A model generated the notes under the pieces. It saw nothing but the letters and a program-made list of their open reading frames with translations, was not told the origin of the DNA and ran no database searches. A stretch of 64,000 nt of DNA, taken from positions 3,720,001 to 3,784,000 of the forward strand of contig NZ_CP030034.1 of assembly GCF_006874625.1 (NCBI RefSeq), read 5' to 3'. Origin of the DNA: Bdellovibrio sp. NC01 (GTDB taxonomy: Bacteria; Bdellovibrionota; Bdellovibrionia; Bdellovibrionales; Bdellovibrionaceae). The first letter of the stretch is position 1. Each line of letters begins with the position of its first letter. This document shows positions 10,537-18,860 of this stretch, one piece after another. Made by a program: the position numbers and the translations under genes.

Positions 10537-11394
10537 ATGATTCAAATCAAAGAATTTTTCGATAAAAATACATGGACCCTTACTTACGTCGTATGGGATG
10601 AAAACACCAAAGACGCCATCGTCATTGATCCGGTTATGGATTATGATTCCGCAGCTTCTAAAATCAGTGATGTTTCAGCTCAAGCTGTTATCGAATTTGT
10701 GCGCGCCCACGAATTACGTCTGCACTTCATTCTTGAAACTCACGCTCATGCCGATCATCTTAGTGGCTCTCAGATAATTAAAAGAGCCTTCCCAGAAGCG
10801 CAGATCGCAATTGGCGAAAAGATCACAAAGGTTCAGGAAATCTTTAAAGGCGTCTTTGGCTTGCCGGAAGAGTTTAAAACTGACGGCTCGCAGTTTGATC
10901 GCCTTATTAAAGATGGGGAAGAATTTTTAGCGGGCTCTATTAAAATCAAAACCTTTTTTACTCCAGGCCATACACCGGCTTGCGCTTCCTACTACATTGA
11001 TGGAAATGTTTTCGTTGGTGATGCTTTATTTATGCCCGATTACGGCACGGGTCGCTGTGATTTTCCCGCTGGCAGTGCGACAGATTTGTATCGCTCCGTT
11101 CACGGAAGAATCTATGAGCTACCAGAGGACACGAAGGTGTACACAGGACACGATTACCTTCCCAACGGTCGCGCGCTAAAATTTATGTCGACCATCGCTG
11201 AAGAGAAAAAGGAAAACATTCAACTTAAAGGAACTACGGCACTCGAGGACTTCGTTAAGCTAAGAAACGAAAGAGATCGCACCCTCGCAGCACCAAAGCT
11301 TTTGTTGCCTTCAGTGCAGGTGAACATCGATGCCGGAAATCTTCCGCCCGCTGATCAAAACGGCAAGCGCTACCTGCGTATTCCCATCAGTTAA
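10537..11394 (+). CDS. Metallo-beta-lactamase-fold persulfide dioxygenase (Blh/ETHE1-like)
   Basis: 285 residues. Metal ligands are visible in ETHAHADH (His69, His71, Asp73, His74), FTPGHTPACASYY (second histidine) and GDALFMPDYGTGRCDFP, followed by TGHDY. ETHE1-type enzymes use one iron to oxidise glutathione persulfide to sulfite. The long C-terminal part after the TGHDY motif resembles the Blh subtype associated with BigR. It is the last gene of the sulfur operon, and sulfite produced could leave by the TauE-like exporter. No sulfide:quinone oxidoreductase gene is present in the operon. Bases 11400-11418 form a short GGAGGG/CCCTCC hairpin without a T-run. Confidence 0.9.
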   Translation: MIQIKEFFDKNTWTLTYVVWDENTKDAIVIDPVMDYDSAASKISDVSAQAVIEFVRAHELRLHFILETHAHADHLSGSQIIKRAFPEAQIAIGEKITKVQEIFKGVFGLPEEFKTDGSQFDRLIKDGEEFLAGSIKIKTFFTPGHTPACASYYIDGNVFVGDALFMPDYGTGRCDFPAGSATDLYRSVHGRIYELPEDTKVYTGHDYLPNGRALKFMSTIAEEKKENIQLKGTTALEDFVKLRNERDRTLAAPKLLLPSVQVNIDAGNLPPADQNGKRYLRIPIS

Positions 11395-11461
11395 AAGGTG
11401 GAGGGAAACTTGCCCTCCCTCCCCTATTGACAGTTTCATCTTTTTACCGGGAAATCTAAGT

Positions 11462-11884
11462 ATGAATTCAGCAAAAGATTTTCCAGAAAAATATGCTCGT
11501 GCCGTTAGAAATTCCAATGTCGAAGAATTCGCAAGTCTCTATGACGACGATGTTCGCATTTTTGATATGTGGGACGAGTGGAGCATGCGGGGACGTGATT
11601 CTGTTATTGTGATGGCCAAAGAATGGTTTGGCTCCCTTGGCGATGAACACGTCGTAGTTACTTTTTCTGATATCGAGATTACGGAAAATGCCGAACTAGC
11701 AATTCTTACTTGTTTTGTTCGTTTTGCAGGACATGCGGCGGATGGAACACGGCTGCGTTTTTTAGATGAACGCATGACTGTGAATTTTCGCAAGAATAAT
11801 TCTGGCGAATGGAAAGTCATTCATCAGCATACGTCTGTACCGATCGAATCGAACGGGATGAAGCCAATTCACAAACGACTTTAA
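11462..11884 (+). CDS. SnoaL/DUF4440-like NTF2-fold protein
   Basis: 140 residues starting MNSAKDFPEKYARAV. An NTF2-like fold is suggested by the N-terminal helix, the VEEFASLYDDDVRIFDMW strand, and the late WKVIHQHTSVPI, which is characteristic of the DUF4440/SnoaL-3 group. No catalytic residues can be assigned. The open frame begins earlier, but those codons overlap the upstream gene's 3' end, so the ATG at 11462 is preferred. It is probably a stand-alone gene. Confidence 0.75.
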   Translation: MNSAKDFPEKYARAVRNSNVEEFASLYDDDVRIFDMWDEWSMRGRDSVIVMAKEWFGSLGDEHVVVTFSDIEITENAELAILTCFVRFAGHAADGTRLRFLDERMTVNFRKNNSGEWKVIHQHTSVPIESNGMKPIHKRL

Positions 11885-11890
11885 TTTGAA

Positions 11891-11955
11891 CTGTATCTTA
11901 ACCTGACAATTTCAAATCTCTTGAGCGTGCGACAGTTTTTTATGAACCTCTTGGA
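11891..11955 (+). promoter_or_regulatory. Conserved 5' region shared with the paralogue at 23090
   Basis: The 65 bases before this gene's ATG align without gaps to bases 23025-23089 before the paralogue. Identical blocks are CTGTATCTT, TTCAAATC, CTTGAGCGTG and TTTATGA. It probably holds the promoter and a shared operator. It includes a five-codon ORF (11942-11959) whose TGA overlaps the gene's ATG. Confidence 0.6.
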
Positions 11956-13140
11956 ATGAACAACTTGCGCGCCCTAGCAGCATTGTGTTTTTTGTTTCTC
12001 TTCGTGTGTGAAGCGAAAGCCTATCCCGATTTCATCGCGTATGGATACAGCTCGTGTCTAACTTGTCATTACAATGGCAATGGTGGCGGGCCTCTTAACG
12101 ATTACGGCCGCGCCTTATGGTCTGCGGAAATTGCTTCTCGCGCATTTTATCCTAAATCCATGACTGATGAACAAATCGCAGCGCAATCAGGATTCTTTGG
12201 CTCTTTACAAACTCCGTTGTGGTTGCGTCCACATATCAAATACCGTGGGTTAAATGACTGGGTTAACCCCGGCGGCTCTAACGCCGAATCTACATGGCTG
12301 CAAATGCAAGCCGAAGCCGGCCTTACCGTGCAAGTTGATGAAGAGGGAAAATATTTGGCGACTGCCACATGGGGACACGTTGTTGATCCCGCAAAATATG
12401 GTCAAGGCACTGAAGGTCTCGATCGTTTCATGGCAACAGAATACTACATCCGAGTCGAAGCCGTGAAAACATGGTGGCTTTACGTTGGAATGATGGAAAA
12501 GGTGTTTGGTATCCGCAATATCAATCATACCTCTTACCAGCGGACGTATCAGGGCTTCAACGTTCAGAATGATACTTCCGATGGCAATGCTTACTCTCAA
12601 GGAATCATTCTGCAAAAGATCGAAGACAAGTGGGACGCTTCATTGAATTACTTTTTCGGCAACCCTTACGATCAATCCACTTTTAAACAAAAAGGAATTT
12701 CATTATCAGGAGAATTCGAGATCGCAGAAAAGAAGCGTCTTGGTGCTTCCTTTATGACAGAAAAAAGCGACGTGCTGGAAAAAAACCTACTCGCGATTTT
12801 TTATCGACAAGGATTATCGAAAGGATCTTCCTTAATGCTTGAAGGTGGGCTTATCAAAGACAAACCCGACGGTGGTGATGATGCGGTTGGAAGTTACGAA
12901 ATGTTGCAAACTCTGGTCGAGCTAACGCGTGGATACAACATCGAAGCCTCCGTAGAACACTACAACAAAGAGTTTAAATCGACTTCACCAGATAATTGGA
13001 AATGGATGGTGGGACTTCTTGCATTCCCGTTGCCGCGATTGGAACTGCGTTTTGATCTTGTGAATGAAAGACAGCTTTCAAGTCAATCCAGCCAAGACGA
13101 TACTTGGCAAATTCAAGGACAAGTGCATGTGTCTTTATAA
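11956..13140 (+). CDS. Exported beta-rich protein with N-terminal c-type haem motif
   Basis: 394 residues with a signal peptide (about 1-22). Just after it, CLTCHYN gives one CxxCH haem attachment site, within about 70 residues that look like a small cytochrome c domain. The remainder is a run of alternating hydrophobic/polar strands with many aromatic residues (for example SLNYFFGNPY, MLEGGLIKD, FRFDLVNERQ-like), ending in WQIQGQVHVSL, so an outer-membrane barrel is likely. A close paralogue at 23090 lacks the haem region. The next gene overlaps its end by 14 bases, suggesting co-expression. No family name is certain. Confidence 0.75.
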   Translation: MNNLRALAALCFLFLFVCEAKAYPDFIAYGYSSCLTCHYNGNGGGPLNDYGRALWSAEIASRAFYPKSMTDEQIAAQSGFFGSLQTPLWLRPHIKYRGLNDWVNPGGSNAESTWLQMQAEAGLTVQVDEEGKYLATATWGHVVDPAKYGQGTEGLDRFMATEYYIRVEAVKTWWLYVGMMEKVFGIRNINHTSYQRTYQGFNVQNDTSDGNAYSQGIILQKIEDKWDASLNYFFGNPYDQSTFKQKGISLSGEFEIAEKKRLGASFMTEKSDVLEKNLLAIFYRQGLSKGSSLMLEGGLIKDKPDGGDDAVGSYEMLQTLVELTRGYNIEASVEHYNKEFKSTSPDNWKWMVGLLAFPLPRLELRFDLVNERQLSSQSSQDDTWQIQGQVHVSL

Positions 13141-13729
13141 ATTCATTCTATTCTTTGTGATCAATGTCTTTGTCATGACGGCGCATGCGCAAGAGCAAGT
13201 TGTACACCGCCGACCCGCACAAGCCTTAATGGCAAATCATTTTCGCGTGGAAGTTTCTTATATCAGCTGGAAAGAGTTTGCTGATGTGGAACCAGCCGCT
13301 ACCCAACCTAAAACCTATAGCGATTTTATCGGCAACGCTTTGACTGGTGAATACGAACACTACTTTCTTCCACGCTGGGGCGCTGTCGCTGAAGGAAGTT
13401 TAATGTTTGGACAAGCAAACCTGGGCGCGATTCCAAATTATCAAGCTGGAAACGTGCGCTGGTGGGGAATTCGCGCCTCTTACCGCGGGGTTTATCGCTT
13501 TTCCACACAAGTCGCTTCATCAGCCGGAGTACTTGTCTTAAATCGCCAAATCGACTATCCATCGCAAACTGGTGTCACCGACGTAAAGTCGGGAGCGCAA
13601 GTGAACTATGGCCTTATTGCGGATCTAACTTATCAGCTCACACCAAGTTGGTTGATTCGCCAAGAAATCGGAGGACTTTTTGTGAAAGCCTCCACACTAT
13701 GGTCAATTGGATTAGGGTATCGATTTTAA
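13127..13729 (+). CDS. Secreted/outer-membrane beta-barrel-like protein, unknown
   Basis: 200 residues: signal peptide (MCLYKFILFFVINVFVMTAHA, cleavage after about 21), then alternating strand patterns with aromatic ends and a final GLGYRF, a typical outer-membrane C-terminal signature ending in phenylalanine. The ATG at 13127 overlaps the end of the upstream haem-motif gene by 14 bases, so the two are likely translated together. It is convergent with the YceI-like gene, and their stop codons overlap. Confidence 0.7.
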   Translation: MCLYKFILFFVINVFVMTAHAQEQVVHRRPAQALMANHFRVEVSYISWKEFADVEPAATQPKTYSDFIGNALTGEYEHYFLPRWGAVAEGSLMFGQANLGAIPNYQAGNVRWWGIRASYRGVYRFSTQVASSAGVLVLNRQIDYPSQTGVTDVKSGAQVNYGLIADLTYQLTPSWLIRQEIGGLFVKASTLWSIGLGYRF

Positions 13730-14208
13730 TTTTGCTTAACCGGAACTGTCACTAGCAAGTTTACTTCGTCAGAAACACCTACACCCATGTACTTAATGCC
13801 ATCAATTTTATAATCCGAAAGTTTCAAAGGAAACTGTGCCACTAAATTAGATCCTTCAAGTTTATAACTGCCTTGAATTTTGTGATCAATCCCGCGAATG
13901 CGTAAAACACCTTCGCCCTTGCCGTCTTTTCCTGTCGCGGAAACCAAAACAGCGTCAGGATATTTTTCTACATCCAAGTGTTTTTTTGTGTGTTCATCAC
14001 GCAGTGATACGCCCGTTTGGATACCTTTTAGATTCACCACAATATTGTGCGCTTCGAAGTGATCTGCTTTCTTTTCAGCAAAACCTTTTACATCTGATGT
14101 TTTTACTTTGAATGAACCCGCTGGGCGTAAACTGACATCCACAACCGCCATTTGCGCAAAACTCAATGACGAAAATAGTAACGAAGCAGTGACTAAAATA
14201 ATTTTCAT
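13726..14208 (-). CDS. YceI-like periplasmic lipid-binding protein
   Basis: 160 residues with a signal peptide (about 1-18). The pattern GSFKVKTSDVKGFAEKKADHFEAHNIVVNLKGIQTGV... and the later GVLRIRGIDHKIQGSYK fit the YceI lipocalin-like barrel, whose members bind isoprenoid chains in the periplasm. The open frame extends to 14310, but the ATG at 14208 has AAAGGA seven bases upstream and directly begins the signal peptide, so it is preferred. Confidence 0.75.
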   Translation of the reverse strand: MKIILVTASLLFSSLSFAQMAVVDVSLRPAGSFKVKTSDVKGFAEKKADHFEAHNIVVNLKGIQTGVSLRDEHTKKHLDVEKYPDAVLVSATGKDGKGEGVLRIRGIDHKIQGSYKLEGSNLVAQFPLKLSDYKIDGIKYMGVGVSDEVNLLVTVPVKQN

Positions 14209-14461
14209 AGAACAATCCTTTGCTCTTTCAGAGCGATTCTTCGTCAATGCTACTCTTGAGACGAGATGAATTTCTACTCGCATTAAAAATATGAGAGAAC
14301 TCATCTTCACTTTGAAAACCTCAACCTTTTGCTAAGTTCATAGACGCAGTTGATGGCTTCAACAATTTGTCGAAGTCTAGATTGCGTTAATTCTCTCGGA
14401 GATAGCATGTTCCTTGCTATACTTCCTTTCAATATCAGTCACCGATAGCGGAAAGATTTTT

Positions 14462-15220
14462 ATGAATTTGAAATATCTATTTACGCTGACAAGCTGTCTT
14501 GTAATGACTGCAGCTTGTTCGCAAGGTCCTTTAAGCTCGAACTGGCAAAGCAGTTCTTCCACTCAATCTAATAGCTCGCAAAGTTTGACGAATCCTTACA
14601 CTGACCAGGCTTTGACGATTCTGCAAACGAACTGTTCATCTTGTCACGGTACCACTGGTGGTTCCGGCAATGTCTATGGTCTAAGCGATATTTCCCATAT
14701 GGTTTCAGCGGGCTTGATCGTTCCAGGTAATCCCAATCAATCGCTACTGTACAACGAGATTGTCAGTAATTCGATGCCTCCGGGAAACCCGCTTAGCACG
14801 ACCGATCGGCAAGTTATTCAAGAATGGATTGCGGGTGTGAATAGCGGCGGGGACAATAATAACAGTGGCGTGACTCCGACTCCGACGCCAACACCGTCTC
14901 CGTCTCCGTCTCCTTCTCCCACTCCACTACCAACACCAACGCCAAGTCCTACACCTGCGCCTACGCCGACTCCTACAAATCCAAACGCAACCTACTCGTA
15001 TATCAGTAAAAATATTTTGCAAGTAAGCTGTACGGGTTGTCACAGTAGCCTTAAGACTTACAGTGGCACTATGAAATATGTTTCGGCTAAAAACCCTGGG
15101 GCAAGCACCTTATATACAGAGGTGAATTCCGGCGCCATGCCACGAGGTTCAAGCAAACTTAGCAGTGCTTCGATCAAGGCAATTAAAGACTGGATTACAG
15201 CTGGCGCTGCAAATAACTAA
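14462..15220 (+). CDS. Di-haem cytochrome c-like lipoprotein with Pro/Thr linker
   Basis: 252 residues. A lipoprotein signal ends at TAAC (Cys19). The first cytochrome-like domain has CSSCHG (Cys58-His62) and a downstream SMPPG that could supply the methionine ligand. A linker of about 40 residues, made almost wholly of Pro with Thr or Ser, follows. A second domain has CTGCHS near residue 198 and AMPRGS as its likely methionine. The layout suggests a membrane-anchored electron-transfer protein with two independent c-type domains. The linker DNA (about 14873-14985) is a degenerate CCN-ACN repeat and may vary in length between strains. The ATG at 14462 starts the signal. Confidence 0.85.
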   Translation: MNLKYLFTLTSCLVMTAACSQGPLSSNWQSSSSTQSNSSQSLTNPYTDQALTILQTNCSSCHGTTGGSGNVYGLSDISHMVSAGLIVPGNPNQSLLYNEIVSNSMPPGNPLSTTDRQVIQEWIAGVNSGGDNNNSGVTPTPTPTPSPSPSPSPTPLPTPTPSPTPAPTPTPTNPNATYSYISKNILQVSCTGCHSSLKTYSGTMKYVSAKNPGASTLYTEVNSGAMPRGSSKLSSASIKAIKDWITAGAANN

Positions 15221-15235
15221 GATCTTGGGCTGCGC

Positions 15236-15679
15236 TTAGCCCAAATATTCCGGAAACAACGGAAGGCCTCTGCGCAAGCGCTCTTTGGCCTTTTCACTAA
15301 TTTTGTGATTGTCGTTTTTAATAAGACCCATCAAGCGTGGAATAAGTCGTGCTTCCGATTTTGGATCGTATTTTTCACTCCACACCATCATCTCAAATAA
15401 GATTGGAATAAGATCTAAACCCTTCTCGGTCAGCATGTATTGGCTGCGACGGGCATCTGCAGGATCGACGATCTTTTGCAGAACGTGCTCTGCTTCTAAG
15501 TGCTCTAGACGAGTCGCCAGGATATTGGTTGCAAATCCCTCTTCGGATTTCAGAAATTCGCCGTAGGTGCTTTTCCCGCGAAAAACGATGTCTCGTAACA
15601 CCAATAATGTCCACTTGTCCCCAAAAGCTTCCAAAACGAAATTAATGGGACAGTGGGAGCGCAATTTTTTCCTACTCAT
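15236..15679 (-). CDS. HxlR-family transcriptional regulator
   Basis: 147 residues. A single cysteine in SHCPINFVLEAFGDKWTLLVLRDI is the typical N-terminal signature of HxlR/YodB proteins; the winged helix follows (FATNILATRLEHLEAEHVLQKI). It is divergent from the EthD-like gene, with a perfect 11-bp inverted repeat between them. It probably represses itself and the EthD gene in response to electrophiles or another ligand, as family members do (inference). Confidence 0.9.
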   Translation of the reverse strand: MSRKKLRSHCPINFVLEAFGDKWTLLVLRDIVFRGKSTYGEFLKSEEGFATNILATRLEHLEAEHVLQKIVDPADARRSQYMLTEKGLDLIPILFEMMVWSEKYDPKSEARLIPRLMGLIKNDNHKISEKAKERLRRGLPLFPEYLG

Positions 15680-15694
15680 TGATACATTTTAGCA

Positions 15695-15719
15695 ATTCAC
15701 TTGCATTTTGCAAGTGAAT
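15695..15719. promoter_or_regulatory. Candidate HxlR operator
   Basis: Perfect inverted repeat: ATTCACTTGCA, TTT spacer, TGCAAGTGAAT. It lies between the divergent HxlR and EthD-like genes. Confidence 0.75.
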
Positions 15720-15749
15720 ATCGAATCCTGGTTCAAACGTGAGGTTTCA

Positions 15750-16067
15750 ATGGCAAAGATGCTGGTGATCTACAAGACTCCAAAGGATATCGAGGCTTTC
15801 GAAAAGCACTACTGGGACATTCACATTCCCTTAGCTAAAAACCTTCCCGGACTGAGACGCTATGAAGTCAGCCGTGGCCCCATCGCCGTTGTCTCTGGCG
15901 ATAAAAATACTTATCTGATTGCGACTCTTTACTTTGATTCTATGTCAGCACTCAAAGAAGCTTTTGCTTCCGAATGCGGTCAAGCCTGCGCCAAAGATCG
16001 CAGAATCCTTGCGCCGAATGACGAAGACGTACAAATGTTTCTTATTGGTGAAAGCGTTGATGCTTAG
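15750..16067 (+). CDS. EthD-family dimeric ferredoxin-like protein
   Basis: 105 residues: MAKMLVIYKTPKDIEAFEKHYWDIHIPLAKNLPGLRRYEV carries the EthD pattern, with HxxxH (HYWDIH) and the PGLRRYE motif. EthD proteins accompany ring-cleaving or ether-degrading enzymes, and several act as small heme-free oxygenases or binders. The ATG at 15750 has GAGG upstream. It is divergent from the HxlR regulator, its probable controller. Confidence 0.85.
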   Translation: MAKMLVIYKTPKDIEAFEKHYWDIHIPLAKNLPGLRRYEVSRGPIAVVSGDKNTYLIATLYFDSMSALKEAFASECGQACAKDRRILAPNDEDVQMFLIGESVDA

Positions 16068-16122
16068 ACTTTTTTAACCGACAGTTCTTAAATTTACTTC
16101 TACCTAACCAGAAAGAGATCTT

Positions 16123-16857
16123 ATGAAAAATATTTTTTGCGCTTTTCTAATTCTTGCTTCTGTTTCATCTGCTTACGCCGCTGACGCTATTGATACGGCG
16201 CTTGCCAGCCCTACTCGTCCTGCCGAAGATAAAAAGGTTGATGAGAATCGTCATCCCCGCGAGCTTCTGCAGTTTGCACAAATTAAATCAGGTGACACGG
16301 TTGTGGATTTTATTCCGGGCAAAGGATACTTCACTCGTTTATTCACTTCGCTTGTGGGTCCCAAAGGTCATGTCATTGCTTACGTACCAAAAGAGTTAGA
16401 AAGTTCTCCTTACAAAATCGTTGAAGGCGCTCAAGGCGCTGTCGCTGGAGCAAAAAATGCCGAAGTGAAGGTGACTCCGATCCTGGAAGCGCCAGCTACA
16501 AACGTCGACGTTATTTGGACTTCGCAGAACTATCACGATTTACATGTTAAAAGCCTTTTCCCGAAACTCGATGTCATTGCTGCAAACAAAGTTCTTTTCA
16601 AAATGTTGAAACCTGGTGGGCACTTGATCATCGTTGATCACGTGGCCCCTGCTGGTACTGACGATGCAGGAGTTGAAAAGTTGCACCGTATTGATCCCGC
16701 AGTCGTGCGTAAAGAAGTTGAAGCAGTAGGATTCGTTTTCGACGGCGAATCGAAAACTTTAGAAAGAAAAGAAGATCATAAACTCAATGTCTTCGATCCC
16801 GCTATTCGTGGCAAAACGGATCAGTTCGCGTATCGTTTCGTGAAGCCTAAGAAATAG
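16123..16857 (+). CDS. Exported class I methyltransferase-fold protein
   Basis: 244 residues with a signal peptide (about 1-20, ending SSAYA). A Rossmann methyltransferase fold is visible: VVDFIPGKGYFTRLF is the SAM motif I variant, IIVDHVAPAG is the strand after motif IV, and RIDPAVVRKEVEAVGF matches the late helix. Signal-bearing methyltransferase-like proteins of this type are known in proteobacteria, but a periplasmic source of SAM is not, so the true activity is unclear. Confidence 0.8.
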   Translation: MKNIFCAFLILASVSSAYAADAIDTALASPTRPAEDKKVDENRHPRELLQFAQIKSGDTVVDFIPGKGYFTRLFTSLVGPKGHVIAYVPKELESSPYKIVEGAQGAVAGAKNAEVKVTPILEAPATNVDVIWTSQNYHDLHVKSLFPKLDVIAANKVLFKMLKPGGHLIIVDHVAPAGTDDAGVEKLHRIDPAVVRKEVEAVGFVFDGESKTLERKEDHKLNVFDPAIRGKTDQFAYRFVKPKK

Positions 16858-16913
16858 ATTTTGTTATTCAAAGAATTACCGGCACTTCCTGACATAAAAA
16901 GAAAAGAGGAACC

Positions 16914-17372
16914 ATGAGTTCATTGGAAACAAATAAGGATCAAGATTATAGGACCTCGATCGTCGTTAACAAAACTCCGGCAGAAGTTTATGAAGCGATC
17001 AAAAATGTTAAAGGCTGGTGGATTGGCACTGTTCAAGGTGATGCGAACGAAGTAGGTTCAGAGTTCAACTATCGTTATAAGCACTATCACAACACCACTC
17101 AAAAAGTGACGGAGCTTACTCCGAACAAAAGAATTGTTTGGCGTGTTACGGAAGCTGATATCGAAAGTCCTATTCGTGACGAATGGAAAGGGACTCATAT
17201 TATTTTTGAGATTCTTCCTAAGGGCACCGAAACCGAAGTGAAGTTCACACATCAGGGGCTAACGCCAAAGTTTGTCTGCTATAAAGATTGTTCGGGTGGC
17301 TGGGATTTCTTTATCTCAAAGAGCTTAAAGAACTTCATCGACAATGGACAAGGCATTGATCCTGGTTTCTAA
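16914..17372 (+). CDS. SRPBCC/AHSA1-domain protein
   Basis: 152 residues with the AHSA1-like START fold: [23 protein letters not shown] at the N-terminus and [32 protein letters not shown] at the end, a common ending of this family. Such proteins bind hydrophobic ligands and are often paired with an ArsR-type repressor, as here with the gene at 17444. The ribosome site is AAAAGAGGAACC before the ATG. Confidence 0.88.
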   Translation: MSSLETNKDQDYRTSIVVNKTPAEVYEAIKNVKGWWIGTVQGDANEVGSEFNYRYKHYHNTTQKVTELTPNKRIVWRVTEADIESPIRDEWKGTHIIFEILPKGTETEVKFTHQGLTPKFVCYKDCSGGWDFFISKSLKNFIDNGQGIDPGF

Positions 17373-17443
17373 ATACAATGCACCGTTTGCGCAATGGGCG
17401 TCGTGACTGGACAGAACACATGCTTTTCGAGTATGATGTTCCC

Positions 17444-17743
17444 ATGACGACGTCCAAAGCAGTTCGCTTAACAGACAAACAGTTCGAACAAATCGGCAAA
17501 GCCCTTGCCGAGCCTCGTCGTTATATGATCTTAAAACAAATCGGCTCTTGTAAGAATGACGGCACAATGTCGTGCAGTGCTTTACAAGAAGAGCACGATA
17601 TTAGCGCCGCGACTCTTTCCCATCATATTAAAGAGCTTGAAACCGCAGGTCTGGTCGAGATCACACGCGAAGGTAAGTTCATGCGCATGTCTATTCAGCG
17701 TGACGTTTTACATGCTTATCTTGATAAGCTTTCAAAGATTTAG
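17444..17743 (+). CDS. ArsR-family helix-turn-helix regulator
   Basis: About 99 residues. A winged helix is clear: [14 protein letters not shown], then [20 protein letters not shown] and the wing GKFMRMSI. No metal-binding CxC motif is obvious, although two cysteines lie in the loop between helices 2 and 3. Paired with the upstream AHSA1-like gene, it resembles the common ArsR/AHSA1 pairs. The start is uncertain: in-frame ATGs occur at 17378, 17420 and 17444, none with a strong ribosome site. The last is chosen from the usual family length. Confidence 0.8.
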   Translation: MTTSKAVRLTDKQFEQIGKALAEPRRYMILKQIGSCKNDGTMSCSALQEEHDISAATLSHHIKELETAGLVEITREGKFMRMSIQRDVLHAYLDKLSKI

Positions 17744-17838
17744 GCCGATTCTTAGCACCCTGAAATTCATAAAGCCTGTAAACAGCTAAAAAATTTTAGC
17801 CTGTATCTATTCGTTTCCCTTAGGGATTTTCATGACAC

Positions 17839-17862
17839 TTCGATAATTATCTAACTGTCGAA
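17839..17862. promoter_or_regulatory. Palindromic operator A upstream of SDR gene
   Basis: A 24-bp imperfect palindrome, beginning TTCGATAATTA and ending TGTCGAA. It lies just before a TTGACA -35 box (17863-17868). It is repeated as operator B 43 bp downstream, and the related site at 19498 lies beside a TetR gene. Confidence 0.65.
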
Positions 17863-17890
17863 TTGACAAAGATTTTTTCATTTCGATACT
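17863..17890 (+). promoter_or_regulatory. Candidate sigma-70 promoter of SDR gene
   Basis: TTGACA (17863-17868), 16 bp, GATACT (17885-17890). Operator A abuts the -35 box, and operator B covers the -10 box, an arrangement expected for steric repression. Confidence 0.55.
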
Positions 17891-17905
17891 TATCTAAGTG
17901 TCGAA
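17882..17905. promoter_or_regulatory. Palindromic operator B upstream of SDR gene
   Basis: A 24-bp palindrome, TTCGATACTTA followed by the near-complementary TAAGTGTCGAA. It covers the predicted -10 box. It is the same motif as operator A. Confidence 0.65.
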
Positions 17906-17949
17906 CAATAAAACCCCGGGATATTCCGGGCTTTCAATGGAGTTCTAAG

Positions 17950-18699
17950 GTGAAAAAATTAAATGGGAAAGTGGCGATCGTAACGGGAGCCTCTAAAGGT
18001 ATTGGCGCTGCTATCGCAAAAGAATATGCAGCAAATGGTGCTTCTGTGGTCGTGAACTATGCTTCAAGCAAAGAAGACGCTGACCGTGTCGTTAAAGAGA
18101 TTATTGCTAACGACGGTAAAGCCATCGCCGTTCAAGGTAGCGTTGCAAACGCAGGTGACGTTAAAAGAATTTTTGAACAAGCAAAACAAGCTTTCGGCAA
18201 ACTTGATATCTTAGTTAACAATGCGGGCATTTATAAGTTCGGCACTATCGAAGAAGTCACTGAGGAAGAATTCCATCGCCAGTTCAATACCAACGTTTTA
18301 GGCATTCTGCTTTCTACTCGTGAAGCTGTGAAATACTTCTCGAAAGAAGGTGGCAGCATTATCAACGTTAGCTCTGTCGTCAGCACAAGTCCTTTGCCAG
18401 GAACTGCAATCTATGCTGCGACAAAAGGTGCCGTTGATACGATGACAATCGGTTTGGCTCGCGAACTTGCTGGTCGCAACATCCGTGTGAATAACATTGC
18501 TCCGGGTGGTGTAGAAACTGAAGGCTCTATCACTTTGGGTATGATCGGTAGTGATATGGAAAAACAAATCGTTGCGCAAACTCCATTGGGCCGTATCGGT
18601 CAACCGAACGACATCGCTAAAATCGCATTGTTCTTAGCTTCTGATGATTCAGGCTGGGTGACAGGCGAACGCATTCAAGGCTCTGGCGGTCTTCGCTAA
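17950..18699 (+). CDS. Short-chain dehydrogenase/reductase (classical SDR)
   Basis: 249 residues of the classical FabG-like SDR fold. The cofactor motif is VTGASKGIGAA, with VNNAGIY, catalytic Ser in INVSSVVS, and YAATKGA as YxxxK. The ending is GERIQGSGG. The reaction is an NAD(P)H-dependent carbonyl reduction on an unknown substrate. The frame is open further upstream, but a GTG at 17950 has GGAG seven bases before it and starts the conserved domain, so it is preferred. It is controlled by two palindromic operators, probably bound by the TetR at 18835. Confidence 0.9.
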   Translation: MKKLNGKVAIVTGASKGIGAAIAKEYAANGASVVVNYASSKEDADRVVKEIIANDGKAIAVQGSVANAGDVKRIFEQAKQAFGKLDILVNNAGIYKFGTIEEVTEEEFHRQFNTNVLGILLSTREAVKYFSKEGGSIINVSSVVSTSPLPGTAIYAATKGAVDTMTIGLARELAGRNIRVNNIAPGGVETEGSITLGMIGSDMEKQIVAQTPLGRIGQPNDIAKIALFLASDDSGWVTGERIQGSGGLR

Positions 18700-18731
18700 G
18701 TCTTCGTCAATTTTTCCGAGAGGAGGTTCAA

Positions 18732-18860
18732 GTGGAACATTTAAGTAGCGATAACATGATGGTCTTTTTGCTCGCTGGGTTTTCCGGTTTGAACCTCTTT
18801 AAGGGTGCTATGACTTATATGCGCAGACGATTTTCTATGCTTTTAACGCAGGCAAAATAA
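18732..18860 (+). CDS. Possible small membrane peptide (42 aa)
   Basis: A short GTG-started frame behind an excellent ribosome site (GAGAGGAGG). It encodes a hydrophobic stretch (MMVFLLAGFSGLNLF) followed by a basic end (YMRRRFSMLLTQAK). The ribosome site (GAGGTTCAA, 18723-18731) is perfectly complementary to TTGAACCTC at 18789-18797 inside the frame, so a hairpin could hide it. The 3' end overlaps the convergent TetR gene by 26 bases. It could instead be only a structured 3' region of the SDR transcript. Confidence 0.35.
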   Translation: MEHLSSDNMMVFLLAGFSGLNLFKGAMTYMRRRFSMLLTQAK

